Of a stretch of DNA of 64,000 nt, positions 38,130 through 46,456 are shown one piece after another. Where the stretch lies: contig JAOUMY010000015.1 in NCBI GenBank assembly GCA_029881255.1, positions 1-64,000 on the forward strand. The letters are read 5' to 3'. The notes below the pieces were generated by a model that saw only the letters and a list, made by a program, of their open reading frames with translations, was not told the DNA's origin and made no database searches. Within the stretch, counting starts at the first letter, position 1; each line of letters starts with the position of its first letter. The stretch comes from Gammaproteobacteria bacterium. GTDB lineage: Bacteria; Pseudomonadota; Gammaproteobacteria; S012-40. Position numbers and translations under genes: made by a program.

Positions 38130-38915
38130 CTACTCGGCGTAGCCCATTTTGTGGATGAGTGCTTGCGTCTTAACGGATTGCAAAAAGTCATAGAAAGCAT
38201 GAGCTGCCGCATTGTCTTTCGCCCTTTTCAGGAGTACCGCTTGTTGCTCGATCGGTGTGTAATATTTCTGATTGGGAATCCAAACCTTGCCTACAGGTAT
38301 TTTATCGTACGCCTCTATAATCTGCGAAAGCGCCACAAAGCCCATATCGACATTCTGCGAAACTGTATAAAGAAACACTTGTCCTACGTTTTCGGCGCGT
38401 ATGAGATTGCGTGGCTCAACCGCCTTTGAATATTGCCTTAGCACCTGATCGGCAGCGACGCCATAAGGTGCGAGGAGAGGATTGGCAATCGCAATTCGAG
38501 CCGATGAGTTTACCTGTTCAATAGTTAACGACTTTTCTGCTTGTATTGAAAATAAGGCGAGAATTCCACGAGCGTAGGTAAAACGACTACCCGCCAGCAC
38601 CCTACCTTCTTCCTCCAAACGCTGTGGCTCTGATTTATTTGCCGCGAGAAAAATATCGTATGGCGCGCCATTGAGTATCTGCGCATACAATTTTCCGGTC
38701 GATGCGCTGCTCATTTGTACTTTATGACCAGTCGTTGCTTCAAATTGTGACGCGATTTTTTTTGCGCTACTCAAAAAATTACTGGAAACCGCAATCGAGA
38801 CTTGCCCGGCATCAACCCTCCCTGAACTGCAGAGCACACCGAATAGTAGGAGAATAACTCCCCCCTGAGTCGACTTTTGTCTGGAAAATAACGCCAAATT
38901 AATCACAGAAATCAA
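38130..38915 (-). CDS. modA: Molybdate-binding periplasmic protein
   Basis: 261 residues. A signal peptide runs to about residue 36 (LLFGVLCSSGRVDA). The mature part begins VSIAVSSNFLSSAKKIA, then SSASTGKLYAQI and APYDIFLAANK, the standard ModA pattern with the Ser residues that coordinate molybdate. The C-terminal VALSQI and PVGKVWIP fit. It is the first gene of modABC. No ModE gene is present here. Confidence 0.93.
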   Translation of the reverse strand: MISVINLALFSRQKSTQGGVILLLFGVLCSSGRVDAGQVSIAVSSNFLSSAKKIASQFEATTGHKVQMSSASTGKLYAQILNGAPYDIFLAANKSEPQRLEEEGRVLAGSRFTYARGILALFSIQAEKSLTIEQVNSSARIAIANPLLAPYGVAADQVLRQYSKAVEPRNLIRAENVGQVFLYTVSQNVDMGFVALSQIIEAYDKIPVGKVWIPNQKYYTPIEQQAVLLKRAKDNAAAHAFYDFLQSVKTQALIHKMGYAE

Positions 38916-39083
38916 GGTATTGAAAGCCTAATTCAATGCATCAGCAAGCAATAATATACTGTTATTCTCAACTATACACAATCAATAACTCTATGTTTTC
39001 TTGGAATAAACCCACTAAGTCTGCAAATGAACAAATATGACTTATGGACGCTCATAGACCGAAAAAGATGTAATCCAGATACA

Positions 39084-39111
39084 TAAACTTATTCTGAGAC
39101 ATGTCCGATAT
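39084..39111 (+). promoter_or_regulatory. Candidate sigma-28 (flagellar) promoter of the chemoreceptor gene
   Basis: TAAA at 39084 is followed 16 bases later by TCCGATAT (39104-39111), against the FliA consensus TAAA-N15-GCCGATAA. It lies about 60 bases before the MCP start, so control with flagella is plausible. One spacing base and two positions deviate. Confidence 0.45.
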
Positions 39112-39170
39112 GCAATGAAATTTAACAATTCGTTTCAAATCGTTATCAGCGGTAAAGTGGCGAAGGCAGT

Positions 39171-40778
39171 ATGAAACAGATCAAATTCAAACAATTACTA
39201 TTCTTTATGGCTTTGGGTACCGGAACCCTGCTCAGTATATTTGGTATAGGCACATACCAGACCAGTAGTGATCTTACTGAAGCCATACGCAAACAAGAAT
39301 CGCTTACCGACACCATGCTGTTACTGAAAGAGACACGTTTCAATATTGTGCAAATTCAGCAATTCCTGACTGATGTCGGCGCTACAGGTGACTACGGAGC
39401 GCAATCTGAAGCACAGGAACATCTCGCCGCTGCAAACTCCTTATTGGATAAACTTTCAAATGATCATCCCATACTCAAGGTGGCTCTGCTTGAGGCTAAG
39501 CAATCGCTACATGCGCTTTATGATACGGGTGTGCGGATGGCAGAGGCCTATGTAGAGATAGGCCGTGATGAGGGTAACGCGATAATGAAGGCCTCCGGCT
39601 CCGGATTTGATGATGCCTCAGCCCTACTCGCTTCACAGATTGAAGCCATGGTAAAAACGGTAGATGAAGAATATCGGGAATCTGTGCGCGTGCTTGACGA
39701 GGTAACTGCGCTAAAAACAAAATTTGGATACGCCAATGTTGCAACCACATTAATGTTATTCATGATTATTTTCAGTACGATTTATCGAAAAATTTTACCT
39801 CCATTGAATAATCTGATGCGCTCGCTTAACGATTTGAACAGTGGCCGCTCAGATCTGTCCCGCCGCTTGCCGGTAGACAGCTCAGACGAACTAGGACTCG
39901 TAGTAAATCAATTCAATCTATTCATTGACAAATTGCAGCGCATGGTCGACCAGCTTCGCAATTCGGTTACGCCTGTTGCAGACGCTGCACATAAAGTGGA
40001 AGAAGCCAGTAGCAAAACCCATGAAAGTTCACAGACCCAGGCTGAAGAGACTGAAAAAGTTGCTGCTGCGATCACTGAAATGGCTGCAACCGTGCAGGAA
40101 GTCGCAAGAAATGCGTCTACAACTATGGATGCCACTGACAGCGCAATGGATCAAGCCAAACACGGAAACGCTGTTGTTAAACAAACCATAGAAAATATCA
40201 ATGCCTTGGCAAATGAAGTAGAAAACGCATCCAAGGTCATTAACCAAATGGATAGCTTTAGTATTGAGGTTGGTAACGTCCTCGAAGTCATCAAAGAAAT
40301 TGCGGAACAAACTAATTTGCTGGCATTAAACGCCGCGATTGAAGCCGCACGAGCAGGAGAACAGGGTCGAGGATTTGCGGTTGTCGCGGACGAAGTGCGA
40401 ACGCTTGCCGGACGCACCCAATCCTCAACAGCCGAAATTGAGGACATGGTGGACAAACTACAACGCACGGCGCGTACTGCGGTTAGCGCCATGCAGTCCG
40501 GCCATGAAAAGGCCAAACTAAGTGTTCATAGCGCCTCAATTGCGGGCGAGTCGCTCGACACCATCACCGCAGCGGTAACCACCATTCATAACATGACAGC
40601 GCAGATTGCAACTGCCGCAGAGGAACAAAATGCAGTCGCGGAGGAAATCAATCGAAACGTACTTGTTATCAGAGATATTGCCTCTAACAATTTTGTCTCG
40701 GCAAACGATGCGAAACGGGAACTCTCCGTGTTGGTCGAATTGGCCGACCATCTTAAAGAGGTATCGCAGCAGTTCTAA
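39171..40778 (+). CDS. Methyl-accepting chemotaxis protein
   Basis: 535 residues. TM1 is about residues 8-28, followed by a helical periplasmic domain of about 155 residues with no recognised small-molecule fold (a four-helix-bundle type is likely), TM2 about 187-206, a HAMP domain to about 260, and the signalling domain. The hairpin tip is [24 protein letters not shown] broken here as [18 protein letters not shown] and [17 protein letters not shown]. It would signal to CheA/CheW. Orphan: no che genes lie nearby. An 83-codon frame on the other strand is a shadow. Confidence 0.93.
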   Translation: MKQIKFKQLLFFMALGTGTLLSIFGIGTYQTSSDLTEAIRKQESLTDTMLLLKETRFNIVQIQQFLTDVGATGDYGAQSEAQEHLAAANSLLDKLSNDHPILKVALLEAKQSLHALYDTGVRMAEAYVEIGRDEGNAIMKASGSGFDDASALLASQIEAMVKTVDEEYRESVRVLDEVTALKTKFGYANVATTLMLFMIIFSTIYRKILPPLNNLMRSLNDLNSGRSDLSRRLPVDSSDELGLVVNQFNLFIDKLQRMVDQLRNSVTPVADAAHKVEEASSKTHESSQTQAEETEKVAAAITEMAATVQEVARNASTTMDATDSAMDQAKHGNAVVKQTIENINALANEVENASKVINQMDSFSIEVGNVLEVIKEIAEQTNLLALNAAIEAARAGEQGRGFAVVADEVRTLAGRTQSSTAEIEDMVDKLQRTARTAVSAMQSGHEKAKLSVHSASIAGESLDTITAAVTTIHNMTAQIATAAEEQNAVAEEINRNVLVIRDIASNNFVSANDAKRELSVLVELADHLKEVSQQF

Positions 40779-40895
40779 ACTCGCCACTATGTATAAACTG
40801 ATTGCGTTTCGAGAATACGCGACCTACCTAGGGTGATTTTCCTGTCCGATGATATCGAAACACCTCCAAGATAATGAAAATATAGAACTAGCGTC

Positions 40896-43193
40896 TCAAT
40901 CGTCAGACGAGACAGTCCATTTTTTCAACACTCGTATCAACTGCTCTGGGTCTATCGGTTTTGCAACATAGTCGTTCATTCCAGCCTTAATACATCTGTC
41001 TCTATCACCTTCCATCGCATTCGCTGTCATAGCAATAACAGGAACACGATTCTTTTCGGACGCGAGTTTCCGTATTCGTCTTGTCGCCTCAAATCCATCT
41101 ATCACCGGCATTTGACAATCCATAAAAACGAGATCAACTACGTAATCATTGAGCAAAGTCAAGGCCTCGTGTCCATTTTCTGCCACGAGAATATTTTGCA
41201 GCCCCATGCGTTCGAGCATCGCAATGGCAACGCGTCGGTTAATATGGTGGTCCTCTACGAGAAGTATTGTACATGTAGACAAACGAAAGTCGACTTTCGG
41301 AACGTTACAATATTCGTTCATATCATGTTTTAAACTGACGGTATCCGCTAGTTCTTGTTCAACGCTAAACCAGAGCGTGCTTCCACTCACACCGTCAGAT
41401 ACGACGCCTATTTCGCCCCCCATCTTCTTAACCAGCTGATAGCATATACTCAGCCCCAACCCTGTGCCTCCGTATTGTCGCGTGGTTGAACTATCTGCCT
41501 GGACAAATGCATTAAATATTTTTTTCTGTACGTTTACCGGTATTCCGATTCCAGTATCACTGACTTCGCACCGCAGAACGATGGATGAAGCTAATCTTGA
41601 TTCTTCAAAGAGTGAGACTTTAACTTGCCCCTTTGAAGTGAATTTAATCGCATTATTGACCAGGTTCATGATGATTTGCCGAATCCTTGCAGGATCACCC
41701 AGATAATTCACATCAATTTTCGGGGAGAATTCTAATAATAGATCAAGATGTTTTTCACGAGCGGTAACCATCAAGACGGAAATAACGTCTTCTACTTCCG
41801 TCCGCAAAGTATACTCAACGTGTTCTAATTCCAGCTTCCCTGCTTCTAGTTTTGAAAAATCCAGGGTATCGTTAATCTGCTCCATGAGCATATCCCCAGA
41901 ACGACAGGCGATATTGATATACTCTTTTTGTTCCTCGTTAAGTGGTGTATATTTCATGATATCTAACATGCCTAAAACGCCATTTAACGGTGTTCGGATT
42001 TCATGACTCATGTTTGCCAGAAATTCGGCTTTCACTCGCGTTGCTTCGTTTGCAGCTCTCAACGCGGTATCGAGTTGCTGATTCTTTTCTTCTAAACCTT
42101 TCCTGGAAAGTTCGAGCCGTGTATGCATAATTTGACGCTCCTGAATTTCCTCTGTCAGGTTAGCGATTAAATGTGACACTTTTTCGGCCATCTTATTAAA
42201 CGAATCGACCAAGTCCTCGGTTTCTGCGAATGGTGCGTCTATGACGGGGTGATACTTCCCTTCGGCCAGAGATCTTGCAGAGTCTCGTACGGAATTTAGT
42301 GACAGGCGCATTTTACATGCCGCGATCCGTGACAACACGAGTATTGGACCTACAATTAAGATAGTAATGATGACGACGGCAATCGTCATGAAATCCATTC
42401 GCGCCTGAAATACACTGTTATCTGAACTTACCTGTATGCGCAAACCGGAATTTTCTTCTGTTGAATCCAACCAATGCTCAACAAAGAGATAATTTTTTTC
42501 TTCGGCAGGCTCTGGCCAGTCATCCGATTGCCAATGTATTTCACCCGCACCGTTACTCAAACGGATGGGCATTCCTAGCCTATCAACAAGCTCTCTGGAT
42601 TTGAATGCCATATCTGCAATCAATTGTATATAATATGGCGGCCTCTCCTCGCCTAAAGGTCCAACGATATAGTAGTTGGTACTACTTCGATCCTTACAAA
42701 TAGACCCAACAACATCTGTCTGTATGTTTTCCGAGAGAGAGGAAAACTCCTCGTGGACCAGTCCACACTGCGTCCTTTCCATCTCTTGCGCTTGTGTTTC
42801 ATGAGCATTCGATACTTGATTTAAAAGTTGAAATTTTTCGTCGTAGATCCGTATGGTTTTTACATTGATGGCGTCTGCTGCGTTGCGGTGTATATTGAGT
42901 CGCTCCCCCAAAACACTAGCTATCTTCAATTTGTTTTTTGAGAACACGATTTCCTGAAGCTTCTCGTCGCTAGCCAGTTCACCGAGCAGATCAACCATAT
43001 CCTTGGCCAATCCCATCTCTAGATTGCGCATTTCTCTTTTGACTATACGAGAAATTGCAGAACTCTCGTTGTCATAGGCGAGATCGACGAAAAGATTAAT
43101 GCTGATCGTAAGCACCAACATAGACGCAATGCTGACTAGCAACACCACAATGATAAACACAGCGTTTATCGATGTTTTGTTTTCCTTTTTCAT
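40896..43193 (-). CDS. Hybrid sensor histidine kinase
   Basis: 765 residues. TM1 about 11-38, a periplasmic region to about 265 with two Cys (143 and 166, a possible disulfide), TM2 about 268-293, then HAMP, a HisKA domain with phospho-acceptor His397 (SHEIRTPLNG), HATPase with NNAIKF, DTGIGIP and GTGLGLSI, and a C-terminal receiver with Asp692 (MDCQMPVIDGFEATR) and Lys742-type KPI. All catalytic motifs are intact. The periplasmic fold is not recognised. The partner regulator is not visible. The divergent small exported protein upstream could be its sensor partner or target, which is inference. Confidence 0.93.
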   Translation of the reverse strand: MKKENKTSINAVFIIVVLLVSIASMLVLTISINLFVDLAYDNESSAISRIVKREMRNLEMGLAKDMVDLLGELASDEKLQEIVFSKNKLKIASVLGERLNIHRNAADAINVKTIRIYDEKFQLLNQVSNAHETQAQEMERTQCGLVHEEFSSLSENIQTDVVGSICKDRSSTNYYIVGPLGEERPPYYIQLIADMAFKSRELVDRLGMPIRLSNGAGEIHWQSDDWPEPAEEKNYLFVEHWLDSTEENSGLRIQVSSDNSVFQARMDFMTIAVVIITILIVGPILVLSRIAACKMRLSLNSVRDSARSLAEGKYHPVIDAPFAETEDLVDSFNKMAEKVSHLIANLTEEIQERQIMHTRLELSRKGLEEKNQQLDTALRAANEATRVKAEFLANMSHEIRTPLNGVLGMLDIMKYTPLNEEQKEYINIACRSGDMLMEQINDTLDFSKLEAGKLELEHVEYTLRTEVEDVISVLMVTAREKHLDLLLEFSPKIDVNYLGDPARIRQIIMNLVNNAIKFTSKGQVKVSLFEESRLASSIVLRCEVSDTGIGIPVNVQKKIFNAFVQADSSTTRQYGGTGLGLSICYQLVKKMGGEIGVVSDGVSGSTLWFSVEQELADTVSLKHDMNEYCNVPKVDFRLSTCTILLVEDHHINRRVAIAMLERMGLQNILVAENGHEALTLLNDYVVDLVFMDCQMPVIDGFEATRRIRKLASEKNRVPVIAMTANAMEGDRDRCIKAGMNDYVAKPIDPEQLIRVLKKWTVSSDD

Positions 43194-43237
43194 CGAACAC
43201 TATCTATATGAGCACGTACAAATACTATCGGCGAACG

Positions 43238-43253
43238 ATCAAATTAGTTTGAT
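43238..43253. promoter_or_regulatory. Inverted repeat in the divergent region upstream of the hybrid kinase
   Basis: A perfect ATCAAA-N4-TTTGAT repeat sits 45 bases before the kinase start (minus strand) and 133 bases before the exported protein start (plus strand). It is a candidate operator, with no regulator assigned. Confidence 0.35.
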
Positions 43254-43385
43254 ATTTCTATAGTTTTTATTTTGTCAGGTTATTCTCTGAACTTAACCTC
43301 CTTTAAAACATTCATGAAATTGAGATTCAATTTAAATCCAAGACTGACGATAACGAACTGAGATTGTGAATGACCGAGAAACATC

Positions 43386-44165
43386 ATGAATTTCAATGTA
43401 AAACATCACGCGACAAAGATTTTTTTTGGCATTCTAATTCTTTTTGTGTTCGCCCCTACAAATGCAGCTGAACGTGATAACGTGCGATTGTATGGAAGCA
43501 AACCATTCTTCGGTTCAGAAACTATCCGCAATTATGTGTCCTGGAATAACACGTACAAACTTAACTATGATTTGGATAGCCTTAGACAAAGCGATGGAAA
43601 ATGCAACGACGGTGACAAAACAAGCGCATTAGCATACGCCGGGCGTGGCTCTATATTTCACACGAATACCCGTGACAACAAAGATGAATTACTTTTTATC
43701 GAGTTTGAATATGTCGCGCCGGCAGAAAATCCACCAAAAAATGTCGCTAAAGCGGAAATAAATAAACCCTATTTTCTATGTCGCGATCGAAATATTACCA
43801 GCCCTAACTACTACCGCCAGGTGGGGGGCTTGAATACCGGTGTGCTCATTATTCCTCTTAAAATTCGTACCGATTTGACGATGACAGGTGCGGCGAGTAT
43901 TGGTCCCTATTTTGGTCTGAGTAATGAAAAATTCACACTACTGGCCGCGGTGGGATTGTCACAACTACCCATTTTGCAAAACAGTGTTATTGAGAATAGA
44001 ACCGGGCTTACCGCAGCCGTCGGCATAAACTGGCGCGTACAGGGCTACTTCAATCTTGGCGTAGTCGCGGGAATTGATCACTTACCGGGGGGAGACCAGA
44101 GCACGTATGCGTATCAGGACAAACCTTGGCTTTCATTTGCCGTGGGTTATACATTTTCCCGGTAA
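43386..44165 (+). CDS. Exported outer-membrane-like protein, unknown
   Basis: 259 residues with a cleavable signal peptide ending about residue 28 (PTNAAER). The mature part starts with an NVRLYGSKPFFG stretch, has two Cys (73 and 132) that may pair, and a later part with strongly alternating, aromatic-rich strands (ASIGPYFGLS, VGINWRVQGYFNLGVVAG), ending YTFSR, consistent with a small beta-barrel or beta-rich periplasmic protein. I do not recognise a family. It ends 6 bases from the convergent DUF1302 gene. Confidence 0.65.
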   Translation: MNFNVKHHATKIFFGILILFVFAPTNAAERDNVRLYGSKPFFGSETIRNYVSWNNTYKLNYDLDSLRQSDGKCNDGDKTSALAYAGRGSIFHTNTRDNKDELLFIEFEYVAPAENPPKNVAKAEINKPYFLCRDRNITSPNYYRQVGGLNTGVLIIPLKIRTDLTMTGAASIGPYFGLSNEKFTLLAAVGLSQLPILQNSVIENRTGLTAAVGINWRVQGYFNLGVVAGIDHLPGGDQSTYAYQDKPWLSFAVGYTFSR

Positions 44166-44171
44166 TTGCAC

Positions 44172-45614
44172 TCAGAAATCATAGCGTATTTCTCCAAACA
44201 CGCGATCATTGCGCGCAACTGCATCGAGAAACAATCTGTCACCTGATTGATAGGCAATAACACCTGCCGAAACAGACAATGCATCCATCGGAATATACTT
44301 AGCCGATACCCGATAGAATCCGCCCCCCTCCGCCTTAAGACCAAATACGGAACCGAGAGCAACAATCTGCAATGTCTCGCGCAGGAAATTTCCGGTATAG
44401 CGAAACACAATCTGTGCAGCTTCTTCTTCCCTGTCATCTGGCGCCTGAATCAAGGCTGGCTGATAATCAAACAAATGCGACCACAGTGCTTCGACAGAAA
44501 ATATATGATTATTGATGCCTGAGTAGTCAACACCTGCCATTAAATCACCACGGGAAAACTTGTTGTCCCCGGTGTTGAAAAACTGTATTCCATCGAACAC
44601 CGCCAATTCTGATTTAATCAGCCAACTACCCACTACCAGATTGGTGGCAACTCCGCCCATACTGACGCGTGAATACGCTCGCTGGAGACTTGCATTACTA
44701 AGCTTGAAATGTGCTTGATCTTCGTAGACGCTAGCAAAATGTACGGATAAATCCCAAGCACTAAACTCGCCCGATATTGCCAACGCAAATTCGCTATCGC
44801 GCCAGTGTTCAGGGCGTTTCTCAGGCGGAAGGGGAAACGGTACCGGGAAGAAGTCGCTACCTTCCCCGGGAAACTTATTGCTACGGATTTCCGGTATCAC
44901 CAGCGCTGTCACACTCCACGGAGCCTGAAAGTAATCCCCTCTCAGCATCGCTACAGGCAAACGTAAATCCTCGATATCCACCATACCGGGTTCACGCATA
45001 TCGAGCGGATTGATGACATCAACCACGCGCAGGCTATCGGATTTTCCCCATACCACGATCTGCCTACCAAGCTTAATATCGACAACTTTGGCTATCGCAC
45101 CGCGTACCCACAGCTCGCGCAGCTCCAATTCAGTTTCCGATACATCTAGATAAGTTGACGCATATTGATCACGACCGTTATAGCGAAAGGCACCGTCATA
45201 AAAACCACTTCCGCTGGTAAATACATCCCACTTTCGTGGTAAATCGATTTTTACCTCAGGTAATATTTTTAGACGAGCGCGAGACAGGCCGCGGAAATCT
45301 GTCTTCCCGCTCGCCGGTTTATCGTGCTGGTAGTTTATGCTCGCACTGAAGCTGCTATAGCCGCCAAAGGAAAGCCACGACGGCATACGTGAAGGTGTTT
45401 CTGGCGTGACGGCTACGCTTTCTTCGTTGCCGAATCCATCCATCAACGCGTCAATATCAGTCTTTTCCGGACCAGGTTTTTCACTGACTTCTTCTTGCGC
45501 AGCCTCTTCTGCCTGCTCTTCAAAGCCTCTCAGCAACTCGTCGATATTGTTCAACGCCCACGCCTGGGTGAAGGATAAAAACAAACACAATAGTCCCAGC
45601 CCCCATCTCTGCAT
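44172..45614 (-). CDS. DUF1302 family outer-membrane protein
   Basis: 480 residues with a signal peptide cleaved near ALN at residue 21. Residues about 25-70 are an acidic helical segment with two INELLRGFEE-like repeats (NNIDELLRGFEEQ and DIDALMDGFGNEE). The rest is beta-rich; the diagnostic block is LGRQIVVWGKSDSLRVVDV followed by NPLDMREPG, typical of DUF1302. It is the last gene of a three-gene unit with a LolA-like protein and an RND-type transporter. By analogy with related DUF1302 operons, an envelope lipid or hydrophobic-compound exit role is possible, not shown. Confidence 0.82.
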   Translation of the reverse strand: MQRWGLGLLCLFLSFTQAWALNNIDELLRGFEEQAEEAAQEEVSEKPGPEKTDIDALMDGFGNEESVAVTPETPSRMPSWLSFGGYSSFSASINYQHDKPASGKTDFRGLSRARLKILPEVKIDLPRKWDVFTSGSGFYDGAFRYNGRDQYASTYLDVSETELELRELWVRGAIAKVVDIKLGRQIVVWGKSDSLRVVDVINPLDMREPGMVDIEDLRLPVAMLRGDYFQAPWSVTALVIPEIRSNKFPGEGSDFFPVPFPLPPEKRPEHWRDSEFALAISGEFSAWDLSVHFASVYEDQAHFKLSNASLQRAYSRVSMGGVATNLVVGSWLIKSELAVFDGIQFFNTGDNKFSRGDLMAGVDYSGINNHIFSVEALWSHLFDYQPALIQAPDDREEEAAQIVFRYTGNFLRETLQIVALGSVFGLKAEGGGFYRVSAKYIPMDALSVSAGVIAYQSGDRLFLDAVARNDRVFGEIRYDF

Positions 45615-45619
45615 AAAAT

Positions 45620-46429
45620 TTAGAGACCTTTTTCCAAACGACGCGTAGAAAACATGCTGTCATCCATATTTTGATTGTATTTGACCTCGTCGAACTTCAA
45701 TATGGTCTTGTGTAAGGTCTGCTTGCCTTGTTTTGTTGTCATATGCATTTCAAGTGGCGTCCAAATCCCGTCTATTTTTTTGAGTTCCTTGACATCCAGA
45801 TACTTCATCCGACCACCATCTTTTTCCCAGCTTATGGCGCGTATTACGACGTAATTATCCTGGCGAACCAAAATAAGGGACTTCTTATAGCCAGTTTCAT
45901 CTATCGTCTTTTGACTGCGCGGGACCGCCTCTATCGCCCACACTTTATCCCCATTGACTTCCATTTCTTTGCTGAGAGTAAAATCGTATTCATTCAAAGC
46001 GCGTGAGGTCATATCGGAATAATTAAAGTCCGAACCCATGAAGGAGCCACTCTTGTCACTGGCGGCGATGCGCTTGGTCTTCTTCAATGCCGGTAGATAA
46101 AGCCACTGGTCATCGTCCTTGGTCTCATCGTCGTAGTCGTAGGTCAGGAAACCGGTTCCCTCGACATCCGCTGGCGACTCGAAGAATATAATGCTTTGCG
46201 TATCCTTGCCCTGATCCCGCGAGTACGATACGGTACTGCGGACGCGCTCTTTGCCGCGTTTATCGATCAGTATCATCTGCATGCTTGAACGACGCTTGTC
46301 ACCATCGTCCCTGTCTTCAACTTTCTGCATAATCTCCCTGGCCTTGGCATCATCTGCCAATACGACACCGGGGAAGAAAATCAAAAACAAAACACAGCTA
46401 CCCAACACGGCCTTATATTTCATCTGCAT
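45620..46429 (-). CDS. LolA-like periplasmic protein (outer-membrane lipoprotein-sorting family)
   Basis: 269 residues with a signal peptide ending near residue 25 (VVLADDAKA). The mature part begins AREIMQKVEDRDDGD, then has the YLPALKKTKRIA and SGSFMGSDFNYSDMTSR blocks typical of the family annotated outer membrane lipoprotein-sorting protein, a LolA-like half-barrel that could carry a lipid. It is not LolA itself. It lies 5 bases upstream of the DUF1302 gene and 27 bases downstream of the RND gene. Confidence 0.85.
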   Translation of the reverse strand: MQMKYKAVLGSCVLFLIFFPGVVLADDAKAREIMQKVEDRDDGDKRRSSMQMILIDKRGKERVRSTVSYSRDQGKDTQSIIFFESPADVEGTGFLTYDYDDETKDDDQWLYLPALKKTKRIAASDKSGSFMGSDFNYSDMTSRALNEYDFTLSKEMEVNGDKVWAIEAVPRSQKTIDETGYKKSLILVRQDNYVVIRAISWEKDGGRMKYLDVKELKKIDGIWTPLEMHMTTKQGKQTLHKTILKFDEVKYNQNMDDSMFSTRRLEKGL

Positions 46430-46456
46430 CCTGACTCTCCAAATTCCTGTATTTGC

